In this document: positions 10,615 through 18,808 of the stretch, piece after piece | How the letters are laid out: every line of letters starts with the position of its first letter | Position numbering within the stretch: the first letter of the stretch is position 1 | Source: CANKHA01 sp963750965 | GTDB taxonomy: Bacteria > Pseudomonadota > Alphaproteobacteria > Rhizobiales > Xanthobacteraceae | Reading direction: 5' to 3' | NCBI GenBank assembly: GCA_963750965.1 | Contig: CAVVSK010000017.1 | Span: 1 to 64,000 of the forward strand | DNA: 64,000 bases | Program-made: the position numbers and the translations under genes | The notes under the pieces: model-generated | Seen by the model: only the letters and a program-made list of their open reading frames with translations | Told to the model about the DNA's origin: nothing | Database searches by the model: none

Positions 10615-12121
10615 AGCGGGAATGCGAGAGTGGCATGTGCGCGTAATCGGACGGTGCTGAAGTGCCCTCGGCTTCCCTGGCTCCAAGGATGACGGACAAC
10701 GCCCCGCGCAGCGTCGGGTAGCGATAGGTGAAACCTGACGCCAAGGCTTTCGCGGGAAGTACGCGCTTGCTTCCCAACAGCAATTCATCGGCGAGATCGC
10801 CGGCTGCATAATGCAGAAGCCAGGCCGGAATTCGCAGAACTGCCGGACGATGCAGCACGCGCCCGAGTTCTTTGGTGAATTCGATGTTCTGAGCAGGTTC
10901 GGGCGCGGTTGCGTTCACCGGACCGGAAAGCTCCGGATGAGCAATGACATGCGCGATCAACCGCACCATATCGTCGCGCGCGATCCACGGAATCCATTGC
11001 CGGCCTGAGCCCATCGCAGCTCCAAAGCCGTATTCGAACGGCGTGAGAAGCTGGCCCAACATGCCGTCTTCGGTGCCCAGCACGATCCCGATCCGCAACA
11101 GCACAACGCGGACGCCGAAACGCTCAGCCGCACGTGCCGCGGTTTCCCAGGCTTCGCAAACGTCGTAGCCGAACGATGGCTTGCCCTCGGACGATTCAGT
11201 CAGACACTCGTCGTTTTGGGGGCCGTACCAGCCCACGGCCGAGGCATTGACCAGCACGGAGGGCGGACGTTCCAGTTGGGAAATAAGCTCGATCACGTCT
11301 GCCGTCATGTGCAACCGGGAATCAATGATCCGCCGCCGTTTGGCGCGCGTCCAAAGCCCATTTGCGATCGGCTCGCCAGCGAAGTTGATGATGGCGTCGA
11401 TGCGGGCGTCGGTGGCAATCTGCTCAAGGCTGGTGACGAGCCGAAACGGCGGGCGCAGTGTGGATGCTTTGTTGGCGTTGCGTGTGAGTACGGTGACGTC
11501 GTGGCCGGCCGCTGTCAGCGCCTCGACTAGCCGCGTACCGATGAATCCAGTGGCGCCCGTCACCAGCACCGCTTGCCGTTCGGCGAGGGCATCGACCAGC
11601 GTATCCACACAGCCGTGCCCGAGGCGGCAGGAACGCAGCGAGGCTGCCAGCTCGCGCGTGCCAAAGATGATTGCGCCGAGCGCAGCAATAGGGGCCAGCA
11701 CGCTCGGCAGGCCGTAGAACACAGGCTTGATCGCAGTCGGCAGCGCGGCCCATGCCAGCAGGACGGGCAACAGCAAGACCAGGATCGCGCCATAATTCAG
11801 CGCCAATACTGTATGGGTGACACGCTCGGTTGCCGGTAGCTTGCGCGTCATGTCCTCTTCCACGAAATCCGTCAATGTGATGACGACCTCGACCGAAAGC
11901 ACCACAATAATAAGCATCGCCCATAAGCCGTGCGGTTCGAAGAAACCGAGAGTCAGGAACAAGGTGGCATACAACAGACTGCGCGCAGCATGCAGTGCCA
12001 GCTCGCGGCGCTGCTTCGGCCGCCACGCCAGACGTTCCGTCATCTCGTGGTGATAAATCGTATCGAATGCAGCCATTGCGATCTGGATCGCAACCAGGGT
12101 CCAAAGCGACGTCGAGGTCAT
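10613..12121 (-). CDS. TIGR01777-type NAD(P)-dependent epimerase with N-terminal membrane domain
   Basis: The 502-residue protein has two parts. Residues 1 to about 170 form several hydrophobic helices (for example LLYATLFLTLGFF, LWAMLIIVVLSVEVVITL and ILVLLLPVLLAWAAL). From about 185 there is an extended SDR/epimerase domain with VLVTGATGFIGTRLVEAL, NFAGEPIANGLWT and SAVGWYGP, typical of the TIGR01777/YfcH group. Such proteins are usually about 300 aa and soluble, so this is a membrane-anchored fusion. It is the third gene of a GbsR-DUF4166-epimerase operon and overlaps the preceding gene by ATGA. The substrate is unknown. A role linked to envelope or osmotic stress is only an inference from the regulator family. 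Confidence 0.8.
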   Translation of the reverse strand: MTSTSLWTLVAIQIAMAAFDTIYHHEMTERLAWRPKQRRELALHAARSLLYATLFLTLGFFEPHGLWAMLIIVVLSVEVVITLTDFVEEDMTRKLPATERVTHTVLALNYGAILVLLLPVLLAWAALPTAIKPVFYGLPSVLAPIAALGAIIFGTRELAASLRSCRLGHGCVDTLVDALAERQAVLVTGATGFIGTRLVEALTAAGHDVTVLTRNANKASTLRPPFRLVTSLEQIATDARIDAIINFAGEPIANGLWTRAKRRRIIDSRLHMTADVIELISQLERPPSVLVNASAVGWYGPQNDECLTESSEGKPSFGYDVCEAWETAARAAERFGVRVVLLRIGIVLGTEDGMLGQLLTPFEYGFGAAMGSGRQWIPWIARDDMVRLIAHVIAHPELSGPVNATAPEPAQNIEFTKELGRVLHRPAVLRIPAWLLHYAAGDLADELLLGSKRVLPAKALASGFTYRYPTLRGALSVILGAREAEGTSAPSDYAHMPLSHSR

Positions 12122-12798
12122 GGTTGAGCCTCCCGAAACACGGCGATCTGACGCAGGAGCAAGCCGAAACGTGGATGCAAAATTTCAAGGGTGAAGCGAA
12201 AGCGGCCGTCGCCCAGTTCGGCATGGCTGACGCTGAGGGCACCGGGGCAGAGCCACCCCGGCAGAACAATTTGCCAGCCGCGTAACGTCATGAAGTAATA
12301 GTCGCTGCGAAAGATTAGGACGCGATCGGCAACACTCACGCGCAATGCCATCCCAAGACCGCAGCCCACATGCTCTTCGAGGCCCGTTGGACCCGCGAAC
12401 CGTTTCGATGAATGGATGACTTGAGGGAAACTAATTCGGCGCGCGTAGAGCCGCGTCCAAATTTGCCCGCCGGTGGCGGGCTCCTCCGTCACGGTCACGA
12501 CACTGGCGACGTTCGCGTCACGGGAGAAGGGAAGCGGCCCTCCGATTAGCCGCGCTATCTGCGCCAGCAGCCACCCGCTGCGGCTCATCCAGTTTTCCAC
12601 GACATGGCCGACGTATACGACGGTGCTGCCGTTGCCGAGACGCTTGGAAAAGCGTTGCCGGATCGGAACTGGAAGTTTAGCCCATTCAGTTTCGCCGAGC
12701 AGCGCGCGAAAACGGAGATCTTCGATGTCGCTGTGATCGACGACGGGTTCAGGGACGGGGAAATTACGAACCGGTTTGGCGAGTGTCTTTGCCGTCAT
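12118..12798 (-). CDS. DUF4166 domain-containing protein
   Basis: The product of about 226 residues starts MTAKTLAKPVRNF. I chose this start because it lies 26 bases after the upstream regulator gene; the frame is also open upstream but would overlap that gene widely. The body (FRALLGETEWAKLP, TVVYVGHVVENWMSRSGW, LIGGPLPF and the aromatic RSDYYFMTLRGWQIVLPGW) resembles DUF4166, a domain of unknown function often beside saccharopine-dehydrogenase-like or epimerase genes. It overlaps the downstream epimerase start by 4 bases, so the two are probably translated together. The function is unknown. Confidence 0.7.
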   Translation of the reverse strand: MTAKTLAKPVRNFPVPEPVVDHSDIEDLRFRALLGETEWAKLPVPIRQRFSKRLGNGSTVVYVGHVVENWMSRSGWLLAQIARLIGGPLPFSRDANVASVVTVTEEPATGGQIWTRLYARRISFPQVIHSSKRFAGPTGLEEHVGCGLGMALRVSVADRVLIFRSDYYFMTLRGWQIVLPGWLCPGALSVSHAELGDGRFRFTLEILHPRFGLLLRQIAVFREAQP

Positions 12799-12824
12799 CG
12801 CGTACACCCCTGGCATTCCGGCGG

Positions 12825-13403
12825 CTACCTTTTCCGCCCCGCCGGAAACAAGTTGAAAATGCGGCTGCCCAAACGAATGGCCGTCGCCAGCTTGGCTTTC
12901 GGAACCGCGAGCATTTGCGCGTACCAACGGTCCAGCATTTCCACGAACGAGAGCATTTCCTGCAGCCGCTGCTTGGCGACCGGGTCGATATCGGGATCGC
13001 GTTCGGCTTCGGCTGTGCAGGCCCGCAGGGCGGCCTGTGCCGGGTCGATCTCACGTTCCTTGCGGCCGGCGGCGATCCGCATGAAGATTTCCCACAGGTC
13101 CGTTTCAGCTTCGAAATGGTCGCGCCGGTCGTTCCGCGTCGGCACGCGACGAATGAGATTCCAGCTCAGGAGCTCCTTGATCGAATTGGACACGTTGGAA
13201 CGTGCCATCCCGAGGTATGCCGCAATGTCATCTGCCGTCATCGGGCGGCTGGACAGATAGAGAAGGGCGTGGATCTGGCTGACGGAGCGGTTGACGCCCC
13301 AGTAATGGCCCATATCGCCCCATTGCAGGACGAAGCGCTCCGTCGAATGGGAAAGGGGTTTCTTCTTTTCTGTAATTTCTGTCATTACAGAAATATCCGA
13401 CAT
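12825..13403 (-). CDS. GbsR/MarR family transcriptional regulator
   Basis: The product of about 192 residues (start MSDISVMTEITEKKK; MTEITEKKK at 13385 is also possible) has a winged helix-turn-helix: SVSQIHALLYLSSRPMTADD, then YLGMARSNVSNSIKELLSW, then RDHFEAETDLWEIF. This pattern is typical of the GbsR branch of MarR regulators. The C-terminal half is helical and probably dimerises. It is the first gene of a three-gene minus-strand operon. A perfect inverted repeat (13367-13393) overlaps its 5' end, which points to autorepression. The ligand is unknown; GbsR relatives sense choline or related osmolyte precursors, but nothing here proves that. Confidence 0.8.
   Translation of the reverse strand: MSDISVMTEITEKKKPLSHSTERFVLQWGDMGHYWGVNRSVSQIHALLYLSSRPMTADDIAAYLGMARSNVSNSIKELLSWNLIRRVPTRNDRRDHFEAETDLWEIFMRIAAGRKEREIDPAQAALRACTAEAERDPDIDPVAKQRLQEMLSFVEMLDRWYAQMLAVPKAKLATAIRLGSRIFNLFPAGRKR
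13367..13393. promoter_or_regulatory. Palindromic operator at the GbsR-type regulator gene
   Basis: A perfect 10-bp inverted repeat (TTTCTGTAAT, 7-base spacer, ATTACAGAAA) contains a second, nested repeat TTCTGT-CATT-ACAGAA (13377-13392). It covers the first codons of the regulator, where a dimeric MarR/GbsR protein could block its own transcription. The sequence structure is seen; the binding is inferred. Confidence 0.6.
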
Positions 13404-13594
13404 TTCAGCTCTATTGTCAAATCCTTTCTGGCCCGCGCCTCGCTTGCGCAAGCGGGTCATTTGGCAGAACAGATTCGGCGCTTTCCCAGCCGGAGTCGCA
13501 CGAATCACTTGCAAAGCAAGCGTTTTCGGCAAACCCTTCGCCCGCAACGGCCGGAATGCCGTTGATTCGAGGCAGCGCAGGAAAGGAATGGTCG

Positions 13595-13870
13595 ATGACC
13601 AAGAATGAACTTATCGCTGCGGTGGCCGGCAAGGCTCAGATGACAAAGACCGCCGCGGCGACGGCGGTAGAGGCGACTTTCGATGCCATAACTTCAACTT
13701 TGAAGAGGGGCGGCGAAGTCAAAATCATGGGCTTTGGTAATTTCCGCGTGGTCAAGCGTGCAGCGCGCGAGGGTCGCGATCCGCGCACCGGCACTCCCGT
13801 TAAGATCAAGGCCGCGAAGCGTCCTCGTTTTTCGGCCGGCAAAGGACTGAAAGAGGCGGTGAACCGGTAG
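13595..13870 (+). CDS. HU family DNA-binding protein
   Basis: This 91-residue nucleoid protein starts MTKNELIAAVAGKAQMTKTA. It has the HU/IHF fold pattern: a helical half, then the GFGNFRVVKRAAREGRDPRT beta-arm region with the G-R-x-P-x-T signature, then a Lys/Arg-rich end. The start at 13595 is preceded by GGAAAGGAATGG. Its place after lon, with tRNA-Val next, matches the hupB position in many Hyphomicrobiales. HU bends DNA non-specifically; a beta-type HU subunit is likely but not provable here. A terminator follows. Confidence 0.93.
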   Translation: MTKNELIAAVAGKAQMTKTAAATAVEATFDAITSTLKRGGEVKIMGFGNFRVVKRAAREGRDPRTGTPVKIKAAKRPRFSAGKGLKEAVNR

Positions 13871-13891
13871 TCTGCTAGTACCGTGGTGCTG

Positions 13892-13925
13892 ACGCCCCCG
13901 CACCCCGATGCGGGGGCGTTTTTTT
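13892..13925 (+). terminator. Intrinsic terminator after the HU gene
   Basis: An 11-bp perfect stem (ACGCCCCCGCA at 13892-13902, TGCGGGGGCGT at 13909-13919) with a six-base loop runs into seven T residues. Confidence 0.92.
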
Positions 13926-13994
13926 ACTCGGCTTACGGGCTTCGGCCGCCGGGTAACTTGCCTTGCGCCGAGACGAGGCGATAAAGGGAAAGCC

Positions 13995-14070
13995 GGGCGG
14001 TTAGCTCAGTTGGTAGAGCGCCTGCTTTACACGCAGGATGTCGGCGGTTCGAGTCCGTCACCGCCCACCA
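13995..14070 (+). tRNA. tRNA-Val (anticodon TAC)
   Basis: The gene is 76 nt. Acceptor strands GGGCGGT and ACCGCCC pair, the anticodon loop TTTACAC sits in a CCTGC/GCAGG stem, the T arm is GGTTCGAGTCC, and CCA is encoded and followed by six T residues. The next 217 bases hold only a weak hairpin (AGGCGGT 14195-14201 with ACCGCCT 14212-14218). Confidence 0.95.
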
Positions 14071-14287
14071 TTTTTTAATCAGGCTCTTCATTGGAGCCAA
14101 AACCCCGACGCGTGGCTTTGATATGCCAAGCGGGGACATGTGAACCTACACGGTGCGCAGACCTGGTACCGCGTAGGCTCAAAGCAGATGTCTTAGGCGG
14201 TGGGTTCTTCGACCGCCTTTAGCCGCGGATGTCGCTACCTGTGGGTCCCGCGTATGCCGCGAGGCCCACAGGGCGTTGTGACTGTGA

Positions 14288-14587
14288 CTAGACGGCTTCC
14301 TTCAGGTCCTTGGCCGCGCGGAAGGCCACCTTCTTGCTGGCCTTGATCTGGATGGCTTCGCCGGTGGCCGGATTGCGACCCATGCGGGCGGCGCGCTTCC
14401 GCACGACCAGGATGCCGAGGCCACCGATACGGATACGGTCGCCTTTCTTCAGGTGTCTGGTGATCAGGTTGACGAGATCGCCGAGGATCGCCTCGGTCTG
14501 CTTCTTCGACATCTCATGGTCTTCAGCGAGCTTCGCCGCGAGATGCTTGGTGGTGACGGTTGCCGCTGTTGCGGGTTTGGTTGCCAT
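14288..14587 (-). CDS. HU family DNA-binding protein, second copy
   Basis: This 99-residue protein starts MATKPATAATVTTKHLAAKL. It shows the HU fold with MSKKQTEAILGDLVNLITRH, the arm region RIGGLGILVVRKRAARMGRN, and the P-A-T-G-E motif. It differs clearly from the HU after lon and has a longer N-terminal extension rich in Ala and Thr. It lies alone between tRNA-Val and tRNA-Asp on the opposite strand. A GC-rich stem (14238-14245 with 14265-14272) lies downstream of its stop without a T run. Two HU-like paralogues so close together are unusual but not unique. Confidence 0.9.
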   Translation of the reverse strand: MATKPATAATVTTKHLAAKLAEDHEMSKKQTEAILGDLVNLITRHLKKGDRIRIGGLGILVVRKRAARMGRNPATGEAIQIKASKKVAFRAAKDLKEAV

Positions 14588-14817
14588 CAGTGGGGTCCTC
14601 CTCAGATGAGCTCAAGAAACTGGCCTACGACGCGGGTTTTAAGCGATTCGGCTACCCAGTACCATCGATTCCTAGCGAAAAATCGGGGGTTTCTTAAATC
14701 GCGAACAAGAAAAAGCCCGTAAATAAGGCAGATGTCAGCCCGCCTCGCGCCCTTTTGCTGGCAATCAGCCACTTCTTGACTTGGCACAGGGCGGGCTTTA
14801 AGTCCGGCGGACCCCTC

Positions 14818-14894
<77 letters not shown>

Positions 14895-14927
14895 TTTCTC
14901 AATGACTTAGAAGACGTCGTTGTCGCC

Positions 14928-14961
14928 GTTCCAACTTTCCGGCCCGGCGTGTTCCAACTTT
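14928..14961 (+). promoter_or_regulatory. Putative integrase arm-type sites, left end (two)
   Basis: GTTCCAACTTT occurs at 14928-14938 and again at 14951-14961, between attL and the integrase stop codon. A third copy lies at 53445-53455 just inside attR. The placement fits arm-type binding sites of a tyrosine integrase; binding itself is inferred. Confidence 0.5.
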
Positions 14962-14967
14962 TGCGCG

Positions 14968-16137
14968 TCATTTGTTCTCTCGAAGCCGGCGACGACCGAT
15001 GCGACGCGCGGCAATGACCGCATCCAACGAGGTGCGGTTAACCGGGCACGTAGGTAGCAAACAGCGCATTGGAAGCGCTGACAGCGTGTTGCCCATCGCA
15101 TGAGCCAGCGCGGCCGGTGTTGCATCGCCTGCGATCGCTTCCACCGCGCCAGTGCGCCGGAAATCGTGTCCGATGGTGCGCCGTTCCAGCGGCCCGAACT
15201 CTGCCGCGCGCACGTCGCGGAAATCATCGCCAAGCGTGTCCTTGGTGTACGGTTGCCCGGATCGGTTGCGGAAGATGTAGGCGTCGCCATGCAGATCCAC
15301 GCCGAGCTTGTCGAGATAGCGCGCGAGCACGGTCATAGAGCGGACGCTGAGCATGCCGCCGACGGGTACGCCGGTCTTTCCGCGCTCAGTGAAAAACGCT
15401 TCGCCAAGCAAGCCGCTGGCCATCTGGGAGGCCCGCAGTGCACGAACGTCGCCAGGGCTTAGTTGCGTATCCCAAGCGACGGCAATGACCGCGGCCAAGC
15501 CGTAGTAACCCATCCGCCACGCGCGCTTTGCAACACGCGCGACTTCGCCTTCGGTCCAAGTCTCAGAACGGCCTTTAGCAGCCCTATTGCGCACCGCCAG
15601 AGAAGGGTCGGCTTCGCGCTCGCAATAGTCGAGCGCGGCGGCCACTTTCCATAGTGCGCGCCAGATTTTCAGCGCCCGATGCGCCTCGCGCAACGAAACG
15701 GTTTCCTCGATAGCCTGACGCCACTCGCTCATATCTTCCAGCGTGACGGTGCGAGGGTCGCAATCGCCGAATACCGGTTTGATCCGGCGCCAGCCGCGCC
15801 ACCAATCTTCCCGCGTGCGTTCTGCCTTGCTTGCCCATTCTGGCGTTCGTCGGTAGCGTCTGAACGCCTCGCCAAGCGAGCGCGGCGGATAGACGGTCAA
15901 TTCCTCGGACTGCTCCGGCGATAGGTTGTCGGCCGCGGCCATGGCAGGCGAGGGCGCTTCGCCGCGGCGTGTTTTATCCCAGCGCATGTTCCATTGCTCG
16001 GCGACGGCCCAGGCGTCCGGTCCATCGATGCCGCACGGCACGGAATGGAAGCCTAGAGCTTTCATTTTCTTTGTCGGCTGCCAGAAACCCTTTGCCGCGC
16101 GCTTCACCGCGTAATGCCGAATCTTGATTTTCGTCAT
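14968..16137 (-). CDS. tyrosine-type site-specific integrase (island integrase, probably impaired)
   Basis: The 389-residue protein has an N-terminal arm/core-binding part (residues 1 to about 200) and a catalytic domain with the HxxR block GHDFRRTGAVEAIAG and the HAMGNTLSA block. It lies 73 bases inside attL, as expected for a tRNA-targeting integrase. After TLSA the frame reads LPMRCLLPTCP before returning to VNRTSLDAVIAARR. In another frame the same bases read SNALFATYVP, the form relatives have, which includes the presumed nucleophile Tyr. Two compensating shifts (about 15073-15077 and 15044-15046) thus hide the tyrosine. The annotated product is probably inactive unless these are base errors. 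ATGA overlap with the upstream small gene suggests one operon. Confidence 0.82.
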   Translation of the reverse strand: MTKIKIRHYAVKRAAKGFWQPTKKMKALGFHSVPCGIDGPDAWAVAEQWNMRWDKTRRGEAPSPAMAAADNLSPEQSEELTVYPPRSLGEAFRRYRRTPEWASKAERTREDWWRGWRRIKPVFGDCDPRTVTLEDMSEWRQAIEETVSLREAHRALKIWRALWKVAAALDYCEREADPSLAVRNRAAKGRSETWTEGEVARVAKRAWRMGYYGLAAVIAVAWDTQLSPGDVRALRASQMASGLLGEAFFTERGKTGVPVGGMLSVRSMTVLARYLDKLGVDLHGDAYIFRNRSGQPYTKDTLGDDFRDVRAAEFGPLERRTIGHDFRRTGAVEAIAGDATPAALAHAMGNTLSALPMRCLLPTCPVNRTSLDAVIAARRIGRRRLRENK

Positions 16138-16421
16138 CGGCCGGTCCCCCGCATGGCGGCGATGCGATCTTTAGCGACCGCGCCGGCGTCGCGCGCCTGC
16201 ATTGTGGCGCCGGCGCCGAACAGGTGACGGTGCCGAGCGTCACACCAGCGATCGATCGCATGGCAGGTCAAAATTGCCGGTGTCGGGATCAGGACGGGGG
16301 AAAGCCGCGGGCGACGAGGTTCGGTAGCGCCGCAGTGAAATCCTCTAATGACGTTCCAAGGCGCTTTGCCGCTTCCTTGAGCGGGAACGTCGCGGGCGAC
16401 GATATTGAAGCTCGGTGCCAT
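16134..16421 (-). pseudogene. small integrase-associated protein gene with compensating frameshifts
   Basis: The open frame gives 95 residues (start MAPSFNIVARDVPAQ, end AIDRWCDARHRHLFGAG...) and overlaps the integrase start by ATGA. The middle looks wrong in this frame. In a second frame it reads KEAAKRLGTSLEDFTAALPN, in a third RPDPDTGNFDL, after which frame 1 resumes with AIDRW. Reading across the frames gives a sensible small protein of the kind often found directly upstream of this integrase type, possibly with a helical, excisionase-like role. Three one-base shifts that sum to zero keep the frame open. The function is not established. Confidence 0.55.
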
Positions 16422-16579
16422 TAGTCGGTCTCGCTATCCCGAAACTCGATTTTGGCCGGTATTCGGGTTCCCGACCAGCGAAACTTCCAAACAGCTCTAG
16501 AAATATTAGAAGTGGGGATTTACGGGAGAAGTCGAGCTATTTACGCCCATCGCCTCTCCTCTAACGATAAATCCCCGAA

Positions 16580-17791
16580 TTAATTACCGGGTGTTGTTTC
16601 GCCCCTCCTGGCCGCATCCATCAGGCGGACGACCTCGTTGAAGGTGTTCTGGGCCTTCCGGCTTACGCCGGCACGATCCAGGCCCAGCTCGCGCCCAAGC
16701 ACAGAGAGCGTGACTTCGGGTTTAGTCAGGAACCGACCCCGAAAAACACGCTCCGCACTGAGCCCCACCTTCGGATGCCGCCCGATCTCTGCTAGAACGG
16801 TCTCGATCTCGACGGTGGTATATTGGCTAAGGGCCTCAAGGTTGCGATCCAGCAACTCCACGCCCCTGGTCGCCCCGCTCTTCTTACGGGCGACCTTCTT
16901 CGGCCCGCTCTTGCTTCGGCTTCCGCGTGGCCGCCCTCGACTTCGGTTAGGTTCTGCATTCCAAAGAGATTTATCTCGTACGTATTTCTGCGCCGGCTCG
17001 GCTGTCCAGCCGCCATCGTCGTCAATGTCGAGATAAAGATGGTTATTCTCCACCAGCCAGTCAGTCATGGCGCCCCTGAGCCGCTTTCGCACGAAGGCAC
17101 CGAATGTGAAGCCGCTGTCGGGGTCGTAGCGCCGCACCTGCTGGATTAAAATCTGCTGGCCAAGGTCAACGAGCGCGGACTGAGCGAATTGATTGATCCG
17201 CCCGTGTGGAATGCGCAGCAGTTTGTTGGCGGTGGATTGCACCAGCGGATCATGCTGCCAGACAAGCTGTGCCTGCCCCCCGCCCAATGGAGGGGTTTCT
17301 TCCTCTTCAGCAAGAAGCCGCCACGCCGTTTGCAAGTCGCGGATTAGCGGGCCAAGGGCCTCGTGGTTCCAATATCGTTCGAGGATCGGCGCGCCGCCCG
17401 GGTCGGGATCGGTCACAAAGGAATAGTACCCAGCCCAGTTCAAAATCATCTCCGCGGTCTGGCGATTTATGACTCGTTTAGCATCGGGCAGACGCCCGGC
17501 CGCTTGCGCGAGGCGCATTTCGACGGATTCCACACGCCGCCGCCGCCCTTCTTCGGCGCATGGCTCAAACCACCCGTCTCTGTACTCATTGTAATTGAAC
17601 CGCCGACCGGCGCAGGATGCACATTTGCATTTCACGGGCCGCTGCCGTGGCCTGGGTTTAAATTCAGGCACGGGCCTATTGAGATACTCAGCGATGGATT
17701 CCTCTGACGGAAAGAAGGGCCGCTGCCGCAAGCTGCTCACCTCCCTCCAGATTGGGGAACCAAACTCACCAAACGGACGCTTTCGCCTCAT
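16580..17791 (-). CDS. divergent sigma-70-like protein with N-terminal Cys cluster
   Basis: I do not recognise a named family for this 403-residue protein. Residues about 176-247 (QLVWQHDPLVQSTANKLL, then ALVDLGQQILIQQVRRYDPD, then FTFGAFVRKRLRGAMTDWL) follow the sigma-70 region 1.2-2.2 pattern, including the aromatic-Asp-Pro and IrGam-type end. The last 40 residues (EVTLSVLGRELGLDRAGVSR) look like a region-4-style helix-turn-helix. A Cys cluster lies at Cys55, Cys57, Cys60 and Cys78. The Lys/Arg/Ser-rich segment around 280-310 may be a flexible DNA-binding linker. It stands alone near the integrase end of the island and could direct polymerase to island promoters. A degenerate sigma factor or a recombination helper are alternatives. 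Confidence 0.55.
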   Translation of the reverse strand: MRRKRPFGEFGSPIWREVSSLRQRPFFPSEESIAEYLNRPVPEFKPRPRQRPVKCKCASCAGRRFNYNEYRDGWFEPCAEEGRRRRVESVEMRLAQAAGRLPDAKRVINRQTAEMILNWAGYYSFVTDPDPGGAPILERYWNHEALGPLIRDLQTAWRLLAEEEETPPLGGGQAQLVWQHDPLVQSTANKLLRIPHGRINQFAQSALVDLGQQILIQQVRRYDPDSGFTFGAFVRKRLRGAMTDWLVENNHLYLDIDDDGGWTAEPAQKYVRDKSLWNAEPNRSRGRPRGSRSKSGPKKVARKKSGATRGVELLDRNLEALSQYTTVEIETVLAEIGRHPKVGLSAERVFRGRFLTKPEVTLSVLGRELGLDRAGVSRKAQNTFNEVVRLMDAARRGETTPGN

Positions 17792-18256
17792 GGATCACTG
17801 CCCTTACTGCCTTCGGGAAAGTTGCGCGGGGCAAGTCGGCCAGGCAGTGAGGACCGACAACAGGCCGTCACCCGGCCCCGCGCTAGCTCAATGACGCTAT
17901 TCTTGATCGCGTATGACCATGCCCCACTCGAATATGCAAACACGAGTGGGCGAATAACGCACCTTTTCCCCGGGACTTATCCCGCAATTCACACTGTTAA
18001 ATGACAGGCGCTCGTGGCTTGTTTGTACTTGACAACTCGCCAGCCAGCCGCAGCGGCGTCGAAGGTTACCGAGCCGGTAGCTCTATTTAAATCATCTGGG
18101 ACCAAAGATAAGCCGCGTCAGCAGGAACCGGCGCGGCGCGTGGCGCATCGCTACCGCTGCAAAGTAGGCGCAATCTCCGTATATACCCAGGCGAACCTGG
18201 GAGCCGACGAATGAACGTGGAACTCGCTTTATGGAATATCTGAAGCAGAGCGCGAG
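17792..18256. other. Intergenic stretch, no supported gene
   Basis: These 465 bases carry only short frames without recognisable protein features. I see no tRNA, terminator or FNR-type box here. Confidence 0.4.
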
Positions 18257-18505
18257 ATGATCCGCCGTCAGTGGCGGCGTATCGCTGCCGATGCCACAGC
18301 GCCACGGAAGCCATCGACGGCGCCCACGTGGGTGTTGTGGACGGTCGGCATCCTGATCGGCGGCCTGGCGCTAGGTGGTGCGAAGGTGATTAGCCGCATG
18401 CTGCTGTGGCTCACCAACAGTGGGAGCGTCCGCCATATACATCGGAACAGAAGCGCTGCAACTGGAAGGCTGGATGTAACGACCGGTAGCGCTACTTTTC
18501 AATAG
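18257..18505 (+). CDS. small predicted single-pass membrane protein
   Basis: This 82-residue ORF opens with MIRRQWRRIAADATAPRK and has one clear membrane helix (TWVLWTVGILIGGLALGGA). The basic N-terminus before the helix would favour an N-in topology. The same frame is open upstream to a stop at 18212 (reading SLYGISEAERE before the ATG), so the true start may be non-ATG and earlier. No family is recognised. It lies in a gene-poor, worn part of the island, so it may be a remnant. Confidence 0.35.
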   Translation: MIRRQWRRIAADATAPRKPSTAPTWVLWTVGILIGGLALGGAKVISRMLLWLTNSGSVRHIHRNRSAATGRLDVTTGSATFQ

Positions 18506-18539
18506 AACAGTCCGTAAACCTCGTGAGCCAGTAGCAAGC

Positions 18540-18659
18540 CTATCGAGGCTGCCTCAGTCCAAGCGCGACGCAAAGGAAGGCCAGCACTGCAATGATCGCG
18601 GCTAAAGGTTTGTCGCCGTCCTGACGATCATCGTAAACTTCTACATCGGATTCCTGCAT
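18540..18659 (-). CDS. tiny predicted membrane protein (39 aa)
   Basis: The 39-residue frame starts MQESDVEVYDDRQDGDKP and continues into a hydrophobic helix (LAAIIAVLAFLCVALGL). GGAGG lies 9 bases before this ATG, a good ribosome site, which is why I prefer it to the longer upstream frame. An acidic head plus one helix is all that can be said. No family is recognised. Confidence 0.4.
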   Translation of the reverse strand: MQESDVEVYDDRQDGDKPLAAIIAVLAFLCVALGLRQPR

Positions 18660-18808
18660 CGGCAACCGCCTCCGGTTGCCCAAATCATGGCCTGCGGCCG
18701 CTCGCTGTGCCAAACCCAAAAACGGGTTAACCCCAATAAAATGATTCAGCAGCCAATCGCTTGGCACTTTTGCAGAATCCCAGCCCACGTGCGGGTTTTG
18801 GAGTCGAA

